Source of the DNA: Actinobacillus seminis
GTDB taxonomy: Bacteria; Pseudomonadota; Gammaproteobacteria; Enterobacterales; Pasteurellaceae
DNA: 64,000 nt
Direction: 5' to 3'
Assembly (NCBI RefSeq): GCF_002263215.1
Contig: NZ_NLFK01000010.1
Span: 17,317 to 81,316 of the forward strand
The translations under genes were made by a program, and so were the position numbers. A model generated the notes under the pieces. The model searched no databases and was not told the DNA's origin. It saw only the letters and a program-made list of their open reading frames with translations. Below are positions 39,850 to 49,953 of this stretch, in pieces (position 1 is the stretch's first letter; every line of letters starts with the position of its first letter).

Positions 39850-40569
39850 ATGCGTCCAAACGAACGAGCAAATCATCAACCAAGAACCATTAAATTTACC
39901 CGCCATTACACCAAACATGCCGAAGGCTCGGTGTTAGTGGAGTTTGGCGATACCAAAGTATTGTGTACCGCCAGTGTTGAAGAAAGTGTCCCGCGCTTTC
40001 TTAAAGGTCAAGGACAAGGTTGGGTGACTGCTGAATACGGGATGTTACCACGTTCGACCCATAGTCGGATGCAACGCGAAGCGGCAAAAGGCAAACAAGG
40101 CGGGCGTACTATGGAAATTCAGCGTTTAATTGCCCGTTCGTTGCGTGCCATGATCGATTTGGAGGCGCTGGGCGAACGCAGTATTACTTTGGATTGTGAT
40201 GTTATCCAAGCAGATGGCGGTACGCGCACCGCTTCAATCAGCGGCGCTTGCGTCGCGTTAATTGATGCTATTAATGGCTTGATCGCAAACGGTACCTTAA
40301 AAACCAATCCATTAAAAGGCTTAGTGGCAGCGATTTCGGTTGGCATTGTCAATGGCGAAGCGATATGCGATTTGGAATATGTGGAAGATAGCGCCGCGGA
40401 AACCGATATGAATGTGGTGATGATGGAAGATGGGCGCATGATTGAAGTGCAAGGCACGGCGGAGGGCGAACCCTTTAGTCATGAAGAATTGTTGAATTTA
40501 TTAAGTTTGGCAAAACAAGGATGCGAACACATTTTTGTTGCACAACGTCAAGCCTTAGCGGATAAGTAA
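39850..40569 (+). CDS. rph: Ribonuclease PH
   Basis: 239 residues, full length (E. coli K-12 is truncated by a frameshift; this is not). [18 protein letters not shown], the phosphate-site [11 protein letters not shown], and [18 protein letters not shown] with catalytic acidic residues. Phosphate-dependent trimming of tRNA 3' ends. GGAACAGG before the ATG; pyrE follows by 8 bases. Confidence 0.97.
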   Translation: MRPNERANHQPRTIKFTRHYTKHAEGSVLVEFGDTKVLCTASVEESVPRFLKGQGQGWVTAEYGMLPRSTHSRMQREAAKGKQGGRTMEIQRLIARSLRAMIDLEALGERSITLDCDVIQADGGTRTASISGACVALIDAINGLIANGTLKTNPLKGLVAAISVGIVNGEAICDLEYVEDSAAETDMNVVMMEDGRMIEVQGTAEGEPFSHEELLNLLSLAKQGCEHIFVAQRQALADK

Positions 40570-40577
40570 GGAAAATC

Positions 40578-41222
40578 ATGCTAGCCTATAAAAAACAATT
40601 TATCAAATTCGCCTTAAGTCGCCATGTATTGCGTTTTGGTGAATTCACCTTAAAATCCGGTCGCGTCAGCCCGTATTTTTTTAATGCCGGCTTATTTAAT
40701 ACCGGCGCGGATTTAGCCCGTTTAGGGGAGTTTTACGCTTCAGCGATTGAAGATAGCCAATTGAATTATGACATAATTTTCGGACCGGCATATAAAGGCA
40801 TTCCGATCGGTACGACGGTGGCGGTGGCGTTGTTTAATCGTTATCAACGTGATATTCCGGTGTGTTTTAACCGTAAAGAAGCCAAGGATCACGGTGAGGG
40901 CGGTAATTTGATCGGATGTCCGTTGCAAGGCAACGTCTTGCTGGTTGATGATGTGATCACCGCCGGTACCGCCATTCGCGAAGCCATGGATTTAATCGCC
41001 GCCAATCAGGCAAAATTAAGTGCGGTAGTCATTGCACTAAACCGCAAAGAACGCGGCAAAGGGGAACTCTCGGCAATTCAAGAAGTCGAAAGAGATTATC
41101 AGTGTCAGGTTTTATCCATTATTGATTTAGACGATTTGATGCATTTTATTGAACAAGATGAACAATATCGTCAATATTTACCGGCAATGCGCGATTATCG
41201 CGAAAAATACGGTGTAAAATAA
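40578..41222 (+). CDS. pyrE: Orotate phosphoribosyltransferase
   Basis: 214 residues. PRPP-binding motif [13 protein letters not shown] near residue 122, [11 protein letters not shown] and [13 protein letters not shown] loop. Pyrimidine synthesis. Linked to rph as in enterics. Uptake signal at 41021. Confidence 0.97.
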   Translation: MLAYKKQFIKFALSRHVLRFGEFTLKSGRVSPYFFNAGLFNTGADLARLGEFYASAIEDSQLNYDIIFGPAYKGIPIGTTVAVALFNRYQRDIPVCFNRKEAKDHGEGGNLIGCPLQGNVLLVDDVITAGTAIREAMDLIAANQAKLSAVVIALNRKERGKGELSAIQEVERDYQCQVLSIIDLDDLMHFIEQDEQYRQYLPAMRDYREKYGVK

Positions 41223-41310
41223 CAAAAAGTGAGGTAGAAATCTTGATAGTTTGTGCATTGCCCAAATTTATGCAAAATCGACCGCACTTTTATTATGTTT
41301 GGAGAACGCA

Positions 41311-42183
41311 ATGAATTTTATCGGAAAATTGCTTGGACTTTTTATCGGCTATAAGGCAGGCGGCTTTTTTGGTGCTGTTATCGGGATGTTTTTAGGGCAT
41401 TTAGCGGATAAAAAACTCTACGAACTTGGCAGCGTCAATTCCAGCTTTTTTAAAAGCAAAATTACCCGTCAATCCTTGTTTATGCAGACGACCTTTGCGG
41501 TATTGGGCAATTTGAGTAAAGCCAAAGGGCGCGTGACCGAAAGCGATATCGCCCTTGCTACTAATTTAATGCAACAAATGCAATTGGACGATGCCAACCG
41601 TCGATTGGCGCAAGACGCTTTTACCCGTGGCAAACAAGCGGATTTTCCTATTCGTCAAGTGATCCGTGAATTCCGTTTAGGTTGTGGACAACGTGCTGAT
41701 TTGTTACGGATGTTTTTACATATTCAAATTCAAGCCGCATTCGCCGATACACATTTACACGAAAACGAAAAAGACGTGTTATATGTGATAGCAGAAGAAC
41801 TCGGCTTATCCCGTTTTCAGTTGGAACAAATTTTGGCGATGGAATTTGCCTCTCGCCAATTTTCGCAACATGCGCAACAACAAGGCAGCTCTTCTCAACA
41901 AGGCGGTTATTCGCAAGGAAATTATCAATATCGTCAACATCAATCACAAGGCTATCAATCCTCCGGTCCGACAGTGGATGATGCGTATAAAGTGCTGGGC
42001 GTCTCTGCCGGCGACGATCGCGATACAGTGAAACGAGCCTATCGTCGTTTAATGAATGAAAATCATCCGGATAAATTGGTTGCTAAAGGATTGCCGAAAG
42101 AAATGTTGGAAATGGCAAAAGAAAAAACGCAGCAAATTCAAGCGGCTTACGACTTAATTTGTAAAGCTAAAGGGTGGAAATAG
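41311..42183 (+). CDS. djlA: Membrane-anchored co-chaperone DjlA
   Basis: 290 residues from ATG at 41311 (TTTGGAGAA upstream); the frame opens earlier at 41251 but that part contains an uptake signal and is not conserved. N-terminal glycine-rich membrane segment (LGLFIGYKAGGFFGAVIGMFLG), a TerB-like central domain, a Q/S/G-rich linker (about 190-220) and a C-terminal J domain with HPD in NENHPDKLVAKG. Confidence 0.94.
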   Translation: MNFIGKLLGLFIGYKAGGFFGAVIGMFLGHLADKKLYELGSVNSSFFKSKITRQSLFMQTTFAVLGNLSKAKGRVTESDIALATNLMQQMQLDDANRRLAQDAFTRGKQADFPIRQVIREFRLGCGQRADLLRMFLHIQIQAAFADTHLHENEKDVLYVIAEELGLSRFQLEQILAMEFASRQFSQHAQQQGSSSQQGGYSQGNYQYRQHQSQGYQSSGPTVDDAYKVLGVSAGDDRDTVKRAYRRLMNENHPDKLVAKGLPKEMLEMAKEKTQQIQAAYDLICKAKGWK

Positions 42184-42189
42184 ACTTTC

Positions 42190-43122
42190 ATGCGTGTGAT
42201 ATTAGCGCCAATGCAAGGGGTATTAGATCCCTTTGTGCGCCAATTATTAACGGAAATTAATGACTACGATCTGTGCGTGTCGGAATTTGTGCGTGTGGTA
42301 AATCAACTGCTGCCGGCAAAAACCTTTTATCGTCTTTGTCCCGAATTGCTCACTGATGGAAAAACCCTTGCCGGTACGCCGGTAAGGGTGCAATTATTGG
42401 GGCAACATCCGCAATGGCTGGCGGAAAATGCGCAACGCGCGGTCTCACTCGGCTCGCCCGGTATCGATTTAAATTGCGGCTGTCCGTCTAAAACCGTCAA
42501 TGGTAGCCATGGTGGCGCGTCGTTATTAAAACAGCCCGAATTAATTTATCAAGCAACAAAAGCCTTGCGCCAAGCAGTGCCAGTGTCTTTGCCGGTCAGC
42601 GTGAAAGTGCGTTTGGGCTGGGATAGCGATCAATTTGCTTGGGAAATTGCGGATGCGGTTCAACAAGGTGGCGCAGATGAAATCGCAATTCACGGACGTA
42701 CCAAAATCGACGGTTATCGCGCGGATCGGATCAATTGGGCGAAAATCGGTGAATTGCGACAAAAATTAACCATTCCTGTGATTGCTAACGGGGAAATTTT
42801 TCATTGGCAAGATGGGCAAAATTGTCTGGCAGTGACTGGCTGCCGAGATTTGATGGTGGGGCGTGGCGCGCTAAATATTCCAAATTTAAGCCTTGTGCTA
42901 AAACACAATCAAGCGCCGCTTGATTGGGCAGAAATTGTGCCGATTTTGCAAAAATATGCACGGGTAGAAAATCTTTTAGACAGCGGTTTCTATCATGTGG
43001 CGCGCATTAAACAATGGTTACAATATTTAAAGAAAAATTACCTTGAAGCGACCGCCCTTTTTGAGCAGATTAAAACCTGCCAAAGTGCGGTCGAATTGCG
43101 CGAGAAATTGAACGATTCTTAA
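42190..43122 (+). CDS. dusC: tRNA-dihydrouridine(16) synthase DusC
   Basis: 310 residues, flavin TIM barrel starting [16 protein letters not shown], with catalytic cysteine in [17 protein letters not shown] and HGRTKIDGY. DusC modifies U16 in tRNA. It starts 7 bases after djlA. Uptake signal near the 3' end (43084). Confidence 0.94.
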   Translation: MRVILAPMQGVLDPFVRQLLTEINDYDLCVSEFVRVVNQLLPAKTFYRLCPELLTDGKTLAGTPVRVQLLGQHPQWLAENAQRAVSLGSPGIDLNCGCPSKTVNGSHGGASLLKQPELIYQATKALRQAVPVSLPVSVKVRLGWDSDQFAWEIADAVQQGGADEIAIHGRTKIDGYRADRINWAKIGELRQKLTIPVIANGEIFHWQDGQNCLAVTGCRDLMVGRGALNIPNLSLVLKHNQAPLDWAEIVPILQKYARVENLLDSGFYHVARIKQWLQYLKKNYLEATALFEQIKTCQSAVELREKLNDS

Positions 43123-43123
43123 A

Positions 43124-44113
43124 TTACACATCCAATCCTAATACTTTACGTCCGTTAATGCTGGCAATATTGACCATGGCATCAAGATCCGGGAAACGAC
43201 ATCCCGCCGCCAATAAACTCAACTCCTGCCACATATCCCCTTCGCACAGCGGTACCATGTAATCACAAATATTATCAGTACCGATTGCTACGGTAATCCC
43301 CTCCGGAATCATTTCATCCGCCGGCGTTAAGGCGTTATGGAAAGGCATTAAATCTTCTTTGCGGTTACTGTCGATCCATGCCATTGGGCAGGCAATTATC
43401 ATCATTTGTGCCTGTCGCATTTTTTCATACAGTTTATAGCGATATTCTTTAGAATGAGCGCCGATAGAAATTCCGTGAATAGCCACCACGCGCCCTTGCA
43501 TCCCATGTTCAATGGTTTTATCACAAAGCTGCTCGGTTTCCTTTTCGCGCGGCGTATTAAATTGGTCCACATGGACATGGCACATAATGCCTAAGGATTT
43601 CGCTTTATCCAGCAAAATATCCATTGCTTCCAATCCACGTCCATAATCCAATTCATCACGATATGGCAAGCCACCTATCATATCAACCATTTCCGAACCA
43701 ATATCAAACCATTGGCGCGCGGTAGGTTCAATGACACCTTTTAGGGTTTGGTTGGCGAATTTTAAGGTAATATCGTGTTTATATACTTCACGAGCTTTGT
43801 GGGCGGCGATAATCGCACGGTCTTCACAAATGGGATCAATGTCAACAAAACTCCCAAATGCCGTCACGCCTTGAGAAATCATAAGTTCAATGGCTTGGCA
43901 AAAACGAGCATAATAATCCTCTACGCTGGAGGTTCGTTTCACCTCATCCACCAAATCCCATTTTTGTTGCAAATTGCTGCTGTGGTAAATACCGATTTTT
44001 TCCGGCGTCATAGTAAAAGCGCGATCAGCATGGGCATGAGAATTTACCCAGCCGCCTTTCTTGATAATTTCGTCTCTAATATAGGTTTTAAAACTACGAA
44101 CATGGTTACGCAT
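43124..44113 (-). CDS. Amidohydrolase-superfamily protein (cytosine deaminase-like)
   Basis: 329 residues of the metal-dependent hydrolase superfamily. Metal ligands are visible in WVNSHAHADRAF near the N-terminus, CHVHVDQF near residue 180, AIHGISIGA near 215 and the late aspartate in IGTDNICDY. Closest in general form to cytosine deaminase and triazine aminohydrolases, but the substrate cannot be assigned. Its stop is 2 bases from the convergent dusC end. ACGGAG precedes the ATG. Confidence 0.8.
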   Translation of the reverse strand: MRNHVRSFKTYIRDEIIKKGGWVNSHAHADRAFTMTPEKIGIYHSSNLQQKWDLVDEVKRTSSVEDYYARFCQAIELMISQGVTAFGSFVDIDPICEDRAIIAAHKAREVYKHDITLKFANQTLKGVIEPTARQWFDIGSEMVDMIGGLPYRDELDYGRGLEAMDILLDKAKSLGIMCHVHVDQFNTPREKETEQLCDKTIEHGMQGRVVAIHGISIGAHSKEYRYKLYEKMRQAQMMIIACPMAWIDSNRKEDLMPFHNALTPADEMIPEGITVAIGTDNICDYMVPLCEGDMWQELSLLAAGCRFPDLDAMVNIASINGRKVLGLDV

Positions 44114-44383
44114 AATGGCTCCGTGATGTTAAACGAGGAAAGGTGAATTGGTGTTGTAGATATAAAATCCCTCGGAGAAGAGGAGGAGCTATTAATAAAA
44201 AAAAGACGAATATTCAATGTCTGAGAAAGCACATTGAGATGTGTGTTTGCAATGTTATGAAAAATTCTCTGATTTTTGATTAATAACATTATATCTAGTC
44301 CTGTTGGTACTAGAGGTGTAGTATAAAAGGTTGGTTAATAAAAACAAAATTGGTTTTAACTATCAGTTTAGCTAAAAATCGGG

Positions 44384-46140
44384 TTATTTTTCCATGAACG
44401 AGCTTTCTTGATTGAAAACATCCAAGAACAGACCTAGCGGCGGTCTATCTGATGAGATTTTTTGATAAGTGCGGTCATATTTTTGATAGTTTCCGCGATC
44501 ATCAATATGATATTGTTCCCCGTCAGGCGCAATGATCACATTCCAACGATAATTACCCGCTAATACCCATTGACGTTTATTTGAGACATTTAATAAATCC
44601 ACACCTTGAGCATAATCCGCTATTGTATTTTGTAACCCGAAAAGATGTTTCATCAAGGTCGGCAAAATATCGGTATGGCTGGTCAATTGTTCCATTTCAC
44701 CCACAGGTAATTTATTCCAATGGATAATTAGCGGTACTTTAATTTGCTCGGGTGCAAAATAATTGATTGCCTCTTTTTCCTCTAAAGGCGCAAAATGATA
44801 GCCATGTTCAGCCGTCAAAATCACCACCGCATCTGAATTTTCCAATTGTGCCAACACCGGTGCCAATTGTTGATCTAACCTGTGCAACGCTTGATTATAC
44901 GCTCCCTCATTCAACCCCTCCGCGATATTGAGACTTAAATATGCCACAACGGATTTATCTTGCCGTAATGCTTTCTCATACCAACGTTGGAACCTTTGAA
45001 TTTCCGTTTGATTATCAGTGCTACGTTTTTTCACCTTATTCATGCTCAAGGCTTGGCGCACCAACGGCGCGCTAAAATTCGTGCTGGAAAACAGTCCCAG
45101 GTCGTATTGCGCTTTTCGTTGTTGCACATATTGAAAAAAATCGAAGGCGTTTTATTGCTCAATAAACTATCAGTATATTCTGCGCTAATACCATAAAAAA
45201 TCCCTGTCGCCCCCGTATTATCATTATTACCGGTGCTGTAATGATTGGTATATTGTGTGGCATTTTCGGCAAAATGTTGCAGGCTCGGCGTAGTTTCCGC
45301 CTTAATCGCATCTTGACGAAGACCGGAAACCGTAATGATCACCAGGTTTGTTTTGGCTTGGTTTTGCGGCGGATGTACAAAGTGTAACGCCGCTTTTGGA
45401 TAATGAATTTCCAAGGCATCCAAACGCCCTTCTTGTTCCAAAGTTTGGCTATATTGGGTTTTATCCAAGAAACCGTGTTTTTCCAAAAAAGACCGTGCGG
45501 TCATTGGGTAGGAAAGCGGGAAATTGGATTTTTGCATGGTAATCGGGCGATAAATATAAGCGTCCGCCCAAGCATAGATTAAATGCGTAGCGGTAAAGGT
45601 ACAAACAAAGAAAACTCCCACCACTTTTAACCATTTCTGGCGTTCCAGACTACGTAATTTTTCCCACGACCAGCGCGAAAACACCATCTGCGCTAATAAA
45701 ATCAATGGCATAGGAACGAAGAAAAGCTGCCAATTGCGCGACAATTCGCCATTTTCGGGATTGACCAATAAATTCCACACCAGCGAAGATAAATGCAAAT
45801 TAAAACGGGAAAACACTTCGGTATCTACCAGCAATAAAGTAACACCGAGAGTCGAGATGATCACGGTTAATCCGCGAAACGTGCGCTGATTTTTGACTAA
45901 AAAACTCAGTGGAAAAATAAACAGTAGGTAAAAGACAAAGACAACAAAGCTAAAATGCCCGAGCAAACTAATAAAAAAGTAAAGTTTGCCAAACAGGGTA
46001 TCGGGCCAATCAATAATAAACGCATAGCGCGTACTAAGCATAATTGCCCACAAAATATTAAAAAAAGTAAACCAATGACCCCAAGAAATTTTTCGCGAGG
46101 TTTCTTCCAAGTATTGTTTACGGTTTTTAATATTAAACAT
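44384..46140 (-). pseudogene. yejM: YejM/PbgA-type inner-membrane sulfatase-fold protein, frameshifted
   Basis: N-terminal part with five membrane segments (DUF3413) and a C-terminal periplasmic sulfatase-like domain (VVAYLSLNIAEGLN, ILTAEHGYHF, SHTDILPTLMKHLFG). In E. coli this protein senses lipopolysaccharide and steers LpxC turnover and is essential for envelope balance. The frame breaks at a T7 run on the coding strand (45134-45140): PSIFFN in one frame, QYVQQRKAQYDLGLFSS in the other. Adding one base gives 585 residues against 586 in E. coli. Follows yejL by 11 bases. Confidence 0.88.
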
Positions 46141-46151
46141 AATAAATTACG

Positions 46152-46373
46152 CTAGTTGTTCTCTTTAACGGAGTTCATTAACGCCTCGGAAAATGCCTTC
46201 GCTAAAGCTTCGCGTTGTTGCGTACCGACGCTGCTGACCAATAAATTAGTCACCATATTACCTAATACAATCAACGATAAATCGACGGAGGCTTGGTGTT
46301 TTTCAATGACAGCAATCATATCATTGAGCATTGCATTAACTTGTTGATTTGAATATTTAGAATTTGTCGCCAT
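46152..46373 (-). CDS. yejL: YejL-family protein (DUF1414)
   Basis: 73 residues from 46373 (MATNSKYSNQQVNAMLNDMIAVIEKH), the conserved start; the frame opens earlier at 46412 without support. Small helical protein of unknown function, normally paired with yejM and divergent from yejK, as here. Confidence 0.9.
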   Translation of the reverse strand: MATNSKYSNQQVNAMLNDMIAVIEKHQASVDLSLIVLGNMVTNLLVSSVGTQQREALAKAFSEALMNSVKENN

Positions 46374-46509
46374 TATTGACCTAACATTACGTTGCACAAA
46401 ATTGCATACCATTATAAAACGGATAATTTCGCAGATCCTAGCATATTTTTCGTAAAAGTGCGGTTATAATATCGCACAAATTTTAATTTTAACGAAGTCG
46501 GAAGAAAAA

Positions 46510-47526
46510 ATGAGCATCACGGTAAGCAAAATTGTCTTGCACCAATTGATAAAACAAGAAGAGGGAGAGAACTTAAGCCTCGTCACACAGCTGCGCGATC
46601 AGCCTCTAAATATTAACGCTGAAGTAGAGCAAATGATGCTGCAATTGCATCAAGGTTATCAAAATAAAGCCAAAAGCTATGGCATTTTTCAACAAGCCTC
46701 TCATTTTGCGCAACAATTAAATCGTTTTTTGGAAGAAGAAATTGATTTTGTCCCTTTCAGCCAACAAGCTGCGCAATTATTAGCCACGGAGTTAGGTAAA
46801 TATCCTTTTGCCAGCGGCGGGACTTTTGTGTTGTGCCATTATAATTTCCTTGCCACCGATTACTTGTTTATTGCCTTATTAGATAGCCGCATTTCCATGT
46901 TAGTGGATGAATACTTGGAAATTCACCGCACTGAATATTTGGATATGACGCAATTTGATATTGCCGCGCGGATTAATTTAACGGATTTGCGCCTTAACGC
47001 CGACTCCAACCGCTATTTAACCTTTATTAAAGGGCGTGTCGGACGCAAAATTAGCGATTTTTTCATGGATTTTTTAGGCGCGGAAGAAGGTTTAAATCCG
47101 CAAGTACAAAACCAATGTTTGTTACAAGCAGTGAGCGATTATTGTGCGCAAGGTGAATTAACGCAAGAACAAACACAGGCTGTAAAAAAACAAGCTTTTG
47201 AATATTGCAAAGGGCAAATCAATGCCGGCGAAGAAATTGAAATCGCGGAACTTTCGACCGCACTTTCGACTCTAAATCAACAGCCTTTTGCCGAGTTTAC
47301 CCAACAACAAGATTACGGTTTGGAAAACAGCATTCCGCCATTACGTTCTGCGCTAAAATCCTTAACCAAATTATCCGGTTCGGGCAAAGGCATTACCATT
47401 AGTTTTGATGCGGAATTATTAAACCAACGTATTATTTGGGATGAAGCGGCGGATACCTTAACAATCAAGGGGTTGCCGCCAAATTTACGCGATCAATTAG
47501 AACGTCGCTTAAAAGATCAGAATTAA
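46510..47526 (+). CDS. yejK: Nucleoid-associated protein YejK (NdpA)
   Basis: 338 residues, full family length. [15 protein letters not shown] at the start, [21 protein letters not shown] centrally. Abundant nucleoid protein in E. coli that also affects topoisomerases. GGAAGAAAA precedes the ATG; uptake signals at 46455 (upstream) and 47257. Confidence 0.95.
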   Translation: MSITVSKIVLHQLIKQEEGENLSLVTQLRDQPLNINAEVEQMMLQLHQGYQNKAKSYGIFQQASHFAQQLNRFLEEEIDFVPFSQQAAQLLATELGKYPFASGGTFVLCHYNFLATDYLFIALLDSRISMLVDEYLEIHRTEYLDMTQFDIAARINLTDLRLNADSNRYLTFIKGRVGRKISDFFMDFLGAEEGLNPQVQNQCLLQAVSDYCAQGELTQEQTQAVKKQAFEYCKGQINAGEEIEIAELSTALSTLNQQPFAEFTQQQDYGLENSIPPLRSALKSLTKLSGSGKGITISFDAELLNQRIIWDEAADTLTIKGLPPNLRDQLERRLKDQN

Positions 47527-47590
47527 TTTGGCAATTAAGCTAACTTTCGGTATTATCAACCATCATTTGCAAACTATAAAAGGTCAAGAT

Positions 47591-48007
47591 ATGCAATTAA
47601 AACCTATTATCGTCGCCGGCGTACTTGTTTTGAGTGTAGCGGCTTGTTCGACAGTGCAAAAAGTCGTTTATCGTATTGATGTTCCGCAAGGGAACTATTT
47701 AGAAGCGGCAACCGTATCGCAAGTTCAAGCCGGCATGACGACAACCCAAGTACAATATTTATTAGGCACACCCGTATTGATTGATCCGTTTAGCCGGAAT
47801 ACTTGGTACTACGTTTATTTACAACAACGCAGTTATGAAATGCCGGAACAGCATACCCTAACGGTCAAATTTGACCAACGCGGTATCGTAACTAACGTTG
47901 AATTGGATAAACCGTTACCGGAAGTGGCATCCCAAGCAGAAAATAATACTATTATTGAAGCGCAAGACAGTCAAAAACATGAAAAAAGCTGGTGGAAGTT
48001 TTGGTAA
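47591..48007 (+). CDS. bamE: Outer-membrane protein assembly factor BamE
   Basis: 138 residues from ATG at 47591 (AAAGGTCAAG upstream). Lipoprotein signal with lipobox VAAC, then the SmpA/OmlA domain (RIDVPQGNYLEAATVSQVQAGMT, QVQYLLGTPVLIDPF, NTWYYVY). Subunit of the Bam machine that inserts beta-barrel proteins. Followed by a terminator. Confidence 0.95.
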   Translation: MQLKPIIVAGVLVLSVAACSTVQKVVYRIDVPQGNYLEAATVSQVQAGMTTTQVQYLLGTPVLIDPFSRNTWYYVYLQQRSYEMPEQHTLTVKFDQRGIVTNVELDKPLPEVASQAENNTIIEAQDSQKHEKSWWKFW

Positions 48008-48024
48008 TCTATTGATTTAATTTG

Positions 48025-48056
48025 CTTAAAACCTGCTGAATAAGGCGGGTTTTAAG
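48025..48056 (+). terminator. Terminator after bamE
   Basis: Arms CTTAAAACCTGC (48025-48036) and GCGGGTTTTAAG (48045-48056) with one G-T pair. Confidence 0.85.
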
Positions 48057-48086
48057 TCATTTTAAATAAACGAAAAGAGATAGAGT

Positions 48087-48599
48087 ATGGCTAAATTATT
48101 AGCGGATGATGATATAGAATTAGTGGAATTGCTCACCAAATTACTCCGCCTAGAAGGACTGGAGTTAGGGGTTGATGATTATTTATCAAAACCTTTTAAT
48201 GATCGCGAATTAGCCACGCATATCAAATCAATCTTACGCCGAACAGTAAAAAATAGCGCAGAAATCCCGAAATCTAACGTTAAAGATAGCGGTATGATTG
48301 AGTATGCCGGAATTACTTTACAAACAGGCTCACAGCAAGCCTTTTTTGCCGGTCAAAATCTCTGTTTGACCGGTACTGAATTCGCCCTCTTGCAAATTCT
48401 CATCACCTACCGAGGACAAGTTTTATCACGCGAATACTTAAACATGAAAGTGTTAAACAAAACCTTAACGCCTTTTGATCGTGCTATTGATATGCACATG
48501 TCGAATTTACGTAAAAAATTGCCGCCCAAAGCGGATGGTTCCCCTTGGTTTAAAACGTTACGCGGTCGAGGCTATTTATTCATTTCTGAACAACACTAA
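48087..48599 (+). CDS. cpxR: CpxR response regulator with internal deletion of the receiver domain
   Basis: 170 residues against about 232 in E. coli. The N-terminus (MAKLLADDDIELVELLTKLLRLEG) joins in frame to LELGVDDYLSKPFNDREL. Some 64 residues of the receiver are missing, including the phosphorylated aspartate (VMMP region) and the conserved threonine; the acidic pocket DDD and the late lysine remain. The C-terminal OmpR-type DNA-binding domain is whole (LTGTEFALLQIL, LTPFDRAIDMHMSNLRKKL, WFKTLRGRGYLF). It cannot be phosphorylated normally, but could still bind DNA. Followed by a broken cpxA. Confidence 0.88.
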   Translation: MAKLLADDDIELVELLTKLLRLEGLELGVDDYLSKPFNDRELATHIKSILRRTVKNSAEIPKSNVKDSGMIEYAGITLQTGSQQAFFAGQNLCLTGTEFALLQILITYRGQVLSREYLNMKVLNKTLTPFDRAIDMHMSNLRKKLPPKADGSPWFKTLRGRGYLFISEQH

Positions 48600-48601
48600 C
48601 T

Positions 48602-49740
48602 CGACTAATTAAAGCCAATAACCAAATTCGCCTTTTTCTGGCTTTCTTTTTTCTTGCTGTTAGCGATTATCTTTTCCTTGCCTTATTGGGATGCGCGGAT
48701 TTATTCGAATATTCAAACCAACGAATTGTCCTCATATCGTAAAGCACTGACACGATCTATCCGGAATAATAAAATTAGCCAAATTGTATCTGCTGCAACG
48801 GTATTGCCTTTGGATAAATTTGACGGTATGCACCCTGTTGTCGTGTATGAAAATGATATCATGGGCGCCTTACCGGATGAAATCGAGCCAATAAAAACCT
48901 TTATGAACCGCTCAACAAATCCACTCATTCCCTTAAAGAAAACCTTCTATGACATTCAAGTTGCGGGACCTTTTATGGTCTATTTATCCGCTGGTGATGA
49001 AGATATCCCTTATCATGTCTATTTTCTAGCCCATGTTAATGCGCAAAAAGAAATTATTTCATTTATTTTCGACCGTCCGCATATTTTAATTTTTATCATC
49101 ATGCTAATTTCTACCCCCATCTTATGGGTATTATCTCACAGTATCGGGCAACCGCTAAAACACCTACAAAGTGCAGCAAATGCAATCGCACTAGGAAATT
49201 TTAAATCAGATAAAACATTAGAAACCAAAGGGACCCGAGAATTGCGTCAAGTTGAACGCAGTTTTAATCGGATGACCGAAGCTTTAGACAATATTATTTC
49301 CAATCACCAGTCCCTCTTGTCATCTATTTCGCACGAATTAAGAACCCCGCTCACCTGCCTACAATTAGCATTGGCATTGTTGCGTCGCAAAAATGGAGAA
49401 AGCAGCGAAACTGCCCGAATTGAGAAAGAAGCGAAACGTTTGGAGATCATGATTAATGATCTCTTATTAGTGTCGCGCAAACAATTACACAGCCATACCT
49501 TACGCGATATATTCCCGCTTGATGAATTATGGCGAAGGCATTTCAGAGACGGAATATAAAAATATTTTCAAACCCTTTTATCGCATTGACGAAGTGCGCA
49601 CACTCGAAACCGGCGGTGCGGGTCTAGGGTTAGCGATTGCGGTAAGTATTGTTAAAGGACACCAAGGACAATTAAGCGCCACTAAAAGCCATTTAGGTGG
49701 ATTAAACGTCACCTTTAAACTTCCACTTTGGATTTCTTAA
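48602..49740 (+). pseudogene. cpxA: CpxA sensor kinase, deleted and frameshifted
   Basis: Remains of the Cpx membrane sensor. The N-terminal membrane segment is split: RLIKANNQIRLFLAFFF in one frame, LLLAIIFSLPYWDARIY in the next. The sensor domain, second membrane segment, HAMP linker and H-box (SSISHELRTPLTCLQLALALLRR) are intact to PLDELW. There the sequence jumps to GEGISETEYKNIFKPFYR in another frame, so about 70 residues including the N-box are lost; the F and G2 boxes (GGAGLGLAIA) and the C-terminus remain. No ATP-binding domain can form. I see no ATG at the expected start. Confidence 0.88.
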
Positions 49741-49852
49741 TCTCCCCGCCTAAACGCACGCAAAAGCCATAGGAGGCTCAAAAGTGCTTTCCGCTGGCAT
49801 CTCATGAAGCTCGCACAAACCCACATTGATACTTCCCTGATTTTGATAAAAT

Positions 49853-49882
49853 AAAACCTCCAGATGAATGTCTGGAGGTTTT
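49853..49882. terminator. Terminator between cpxA remnant and the YadA-like gene
   Basis: Perfect 12-base arms AAAACCTCCAGA (49853-49864) and TCTGGAGGTTTT (49871-49882). Serves both directions. Confidence 0.9.
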
Positions 49883-49892
49883 CATTGACTTG

Positions 49893-49920
49893 ACCGCAAT
49901 TTTAAAAGTGCGGTATTTTT
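49893..49920. terminator. Second hairpin, uptake signal paired with imperfect mirror
   Basis: ACCGCAATTTT (49893-49903) next to AAAAGTGCGGT (49904-49914), one mismatch, followed by T5. The right arm holds a full uptake signal. Confidence 0.75.
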
Positions 49921-49953
49921 CGTGAATTTATACTAACGAAAAATCAGCCTATA

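Noticed and set aside
49741..49852. Possible coding remnant after cpxA
   Set aside because: I translated it by eye and found no recognisable protein; it is left as non-coding.
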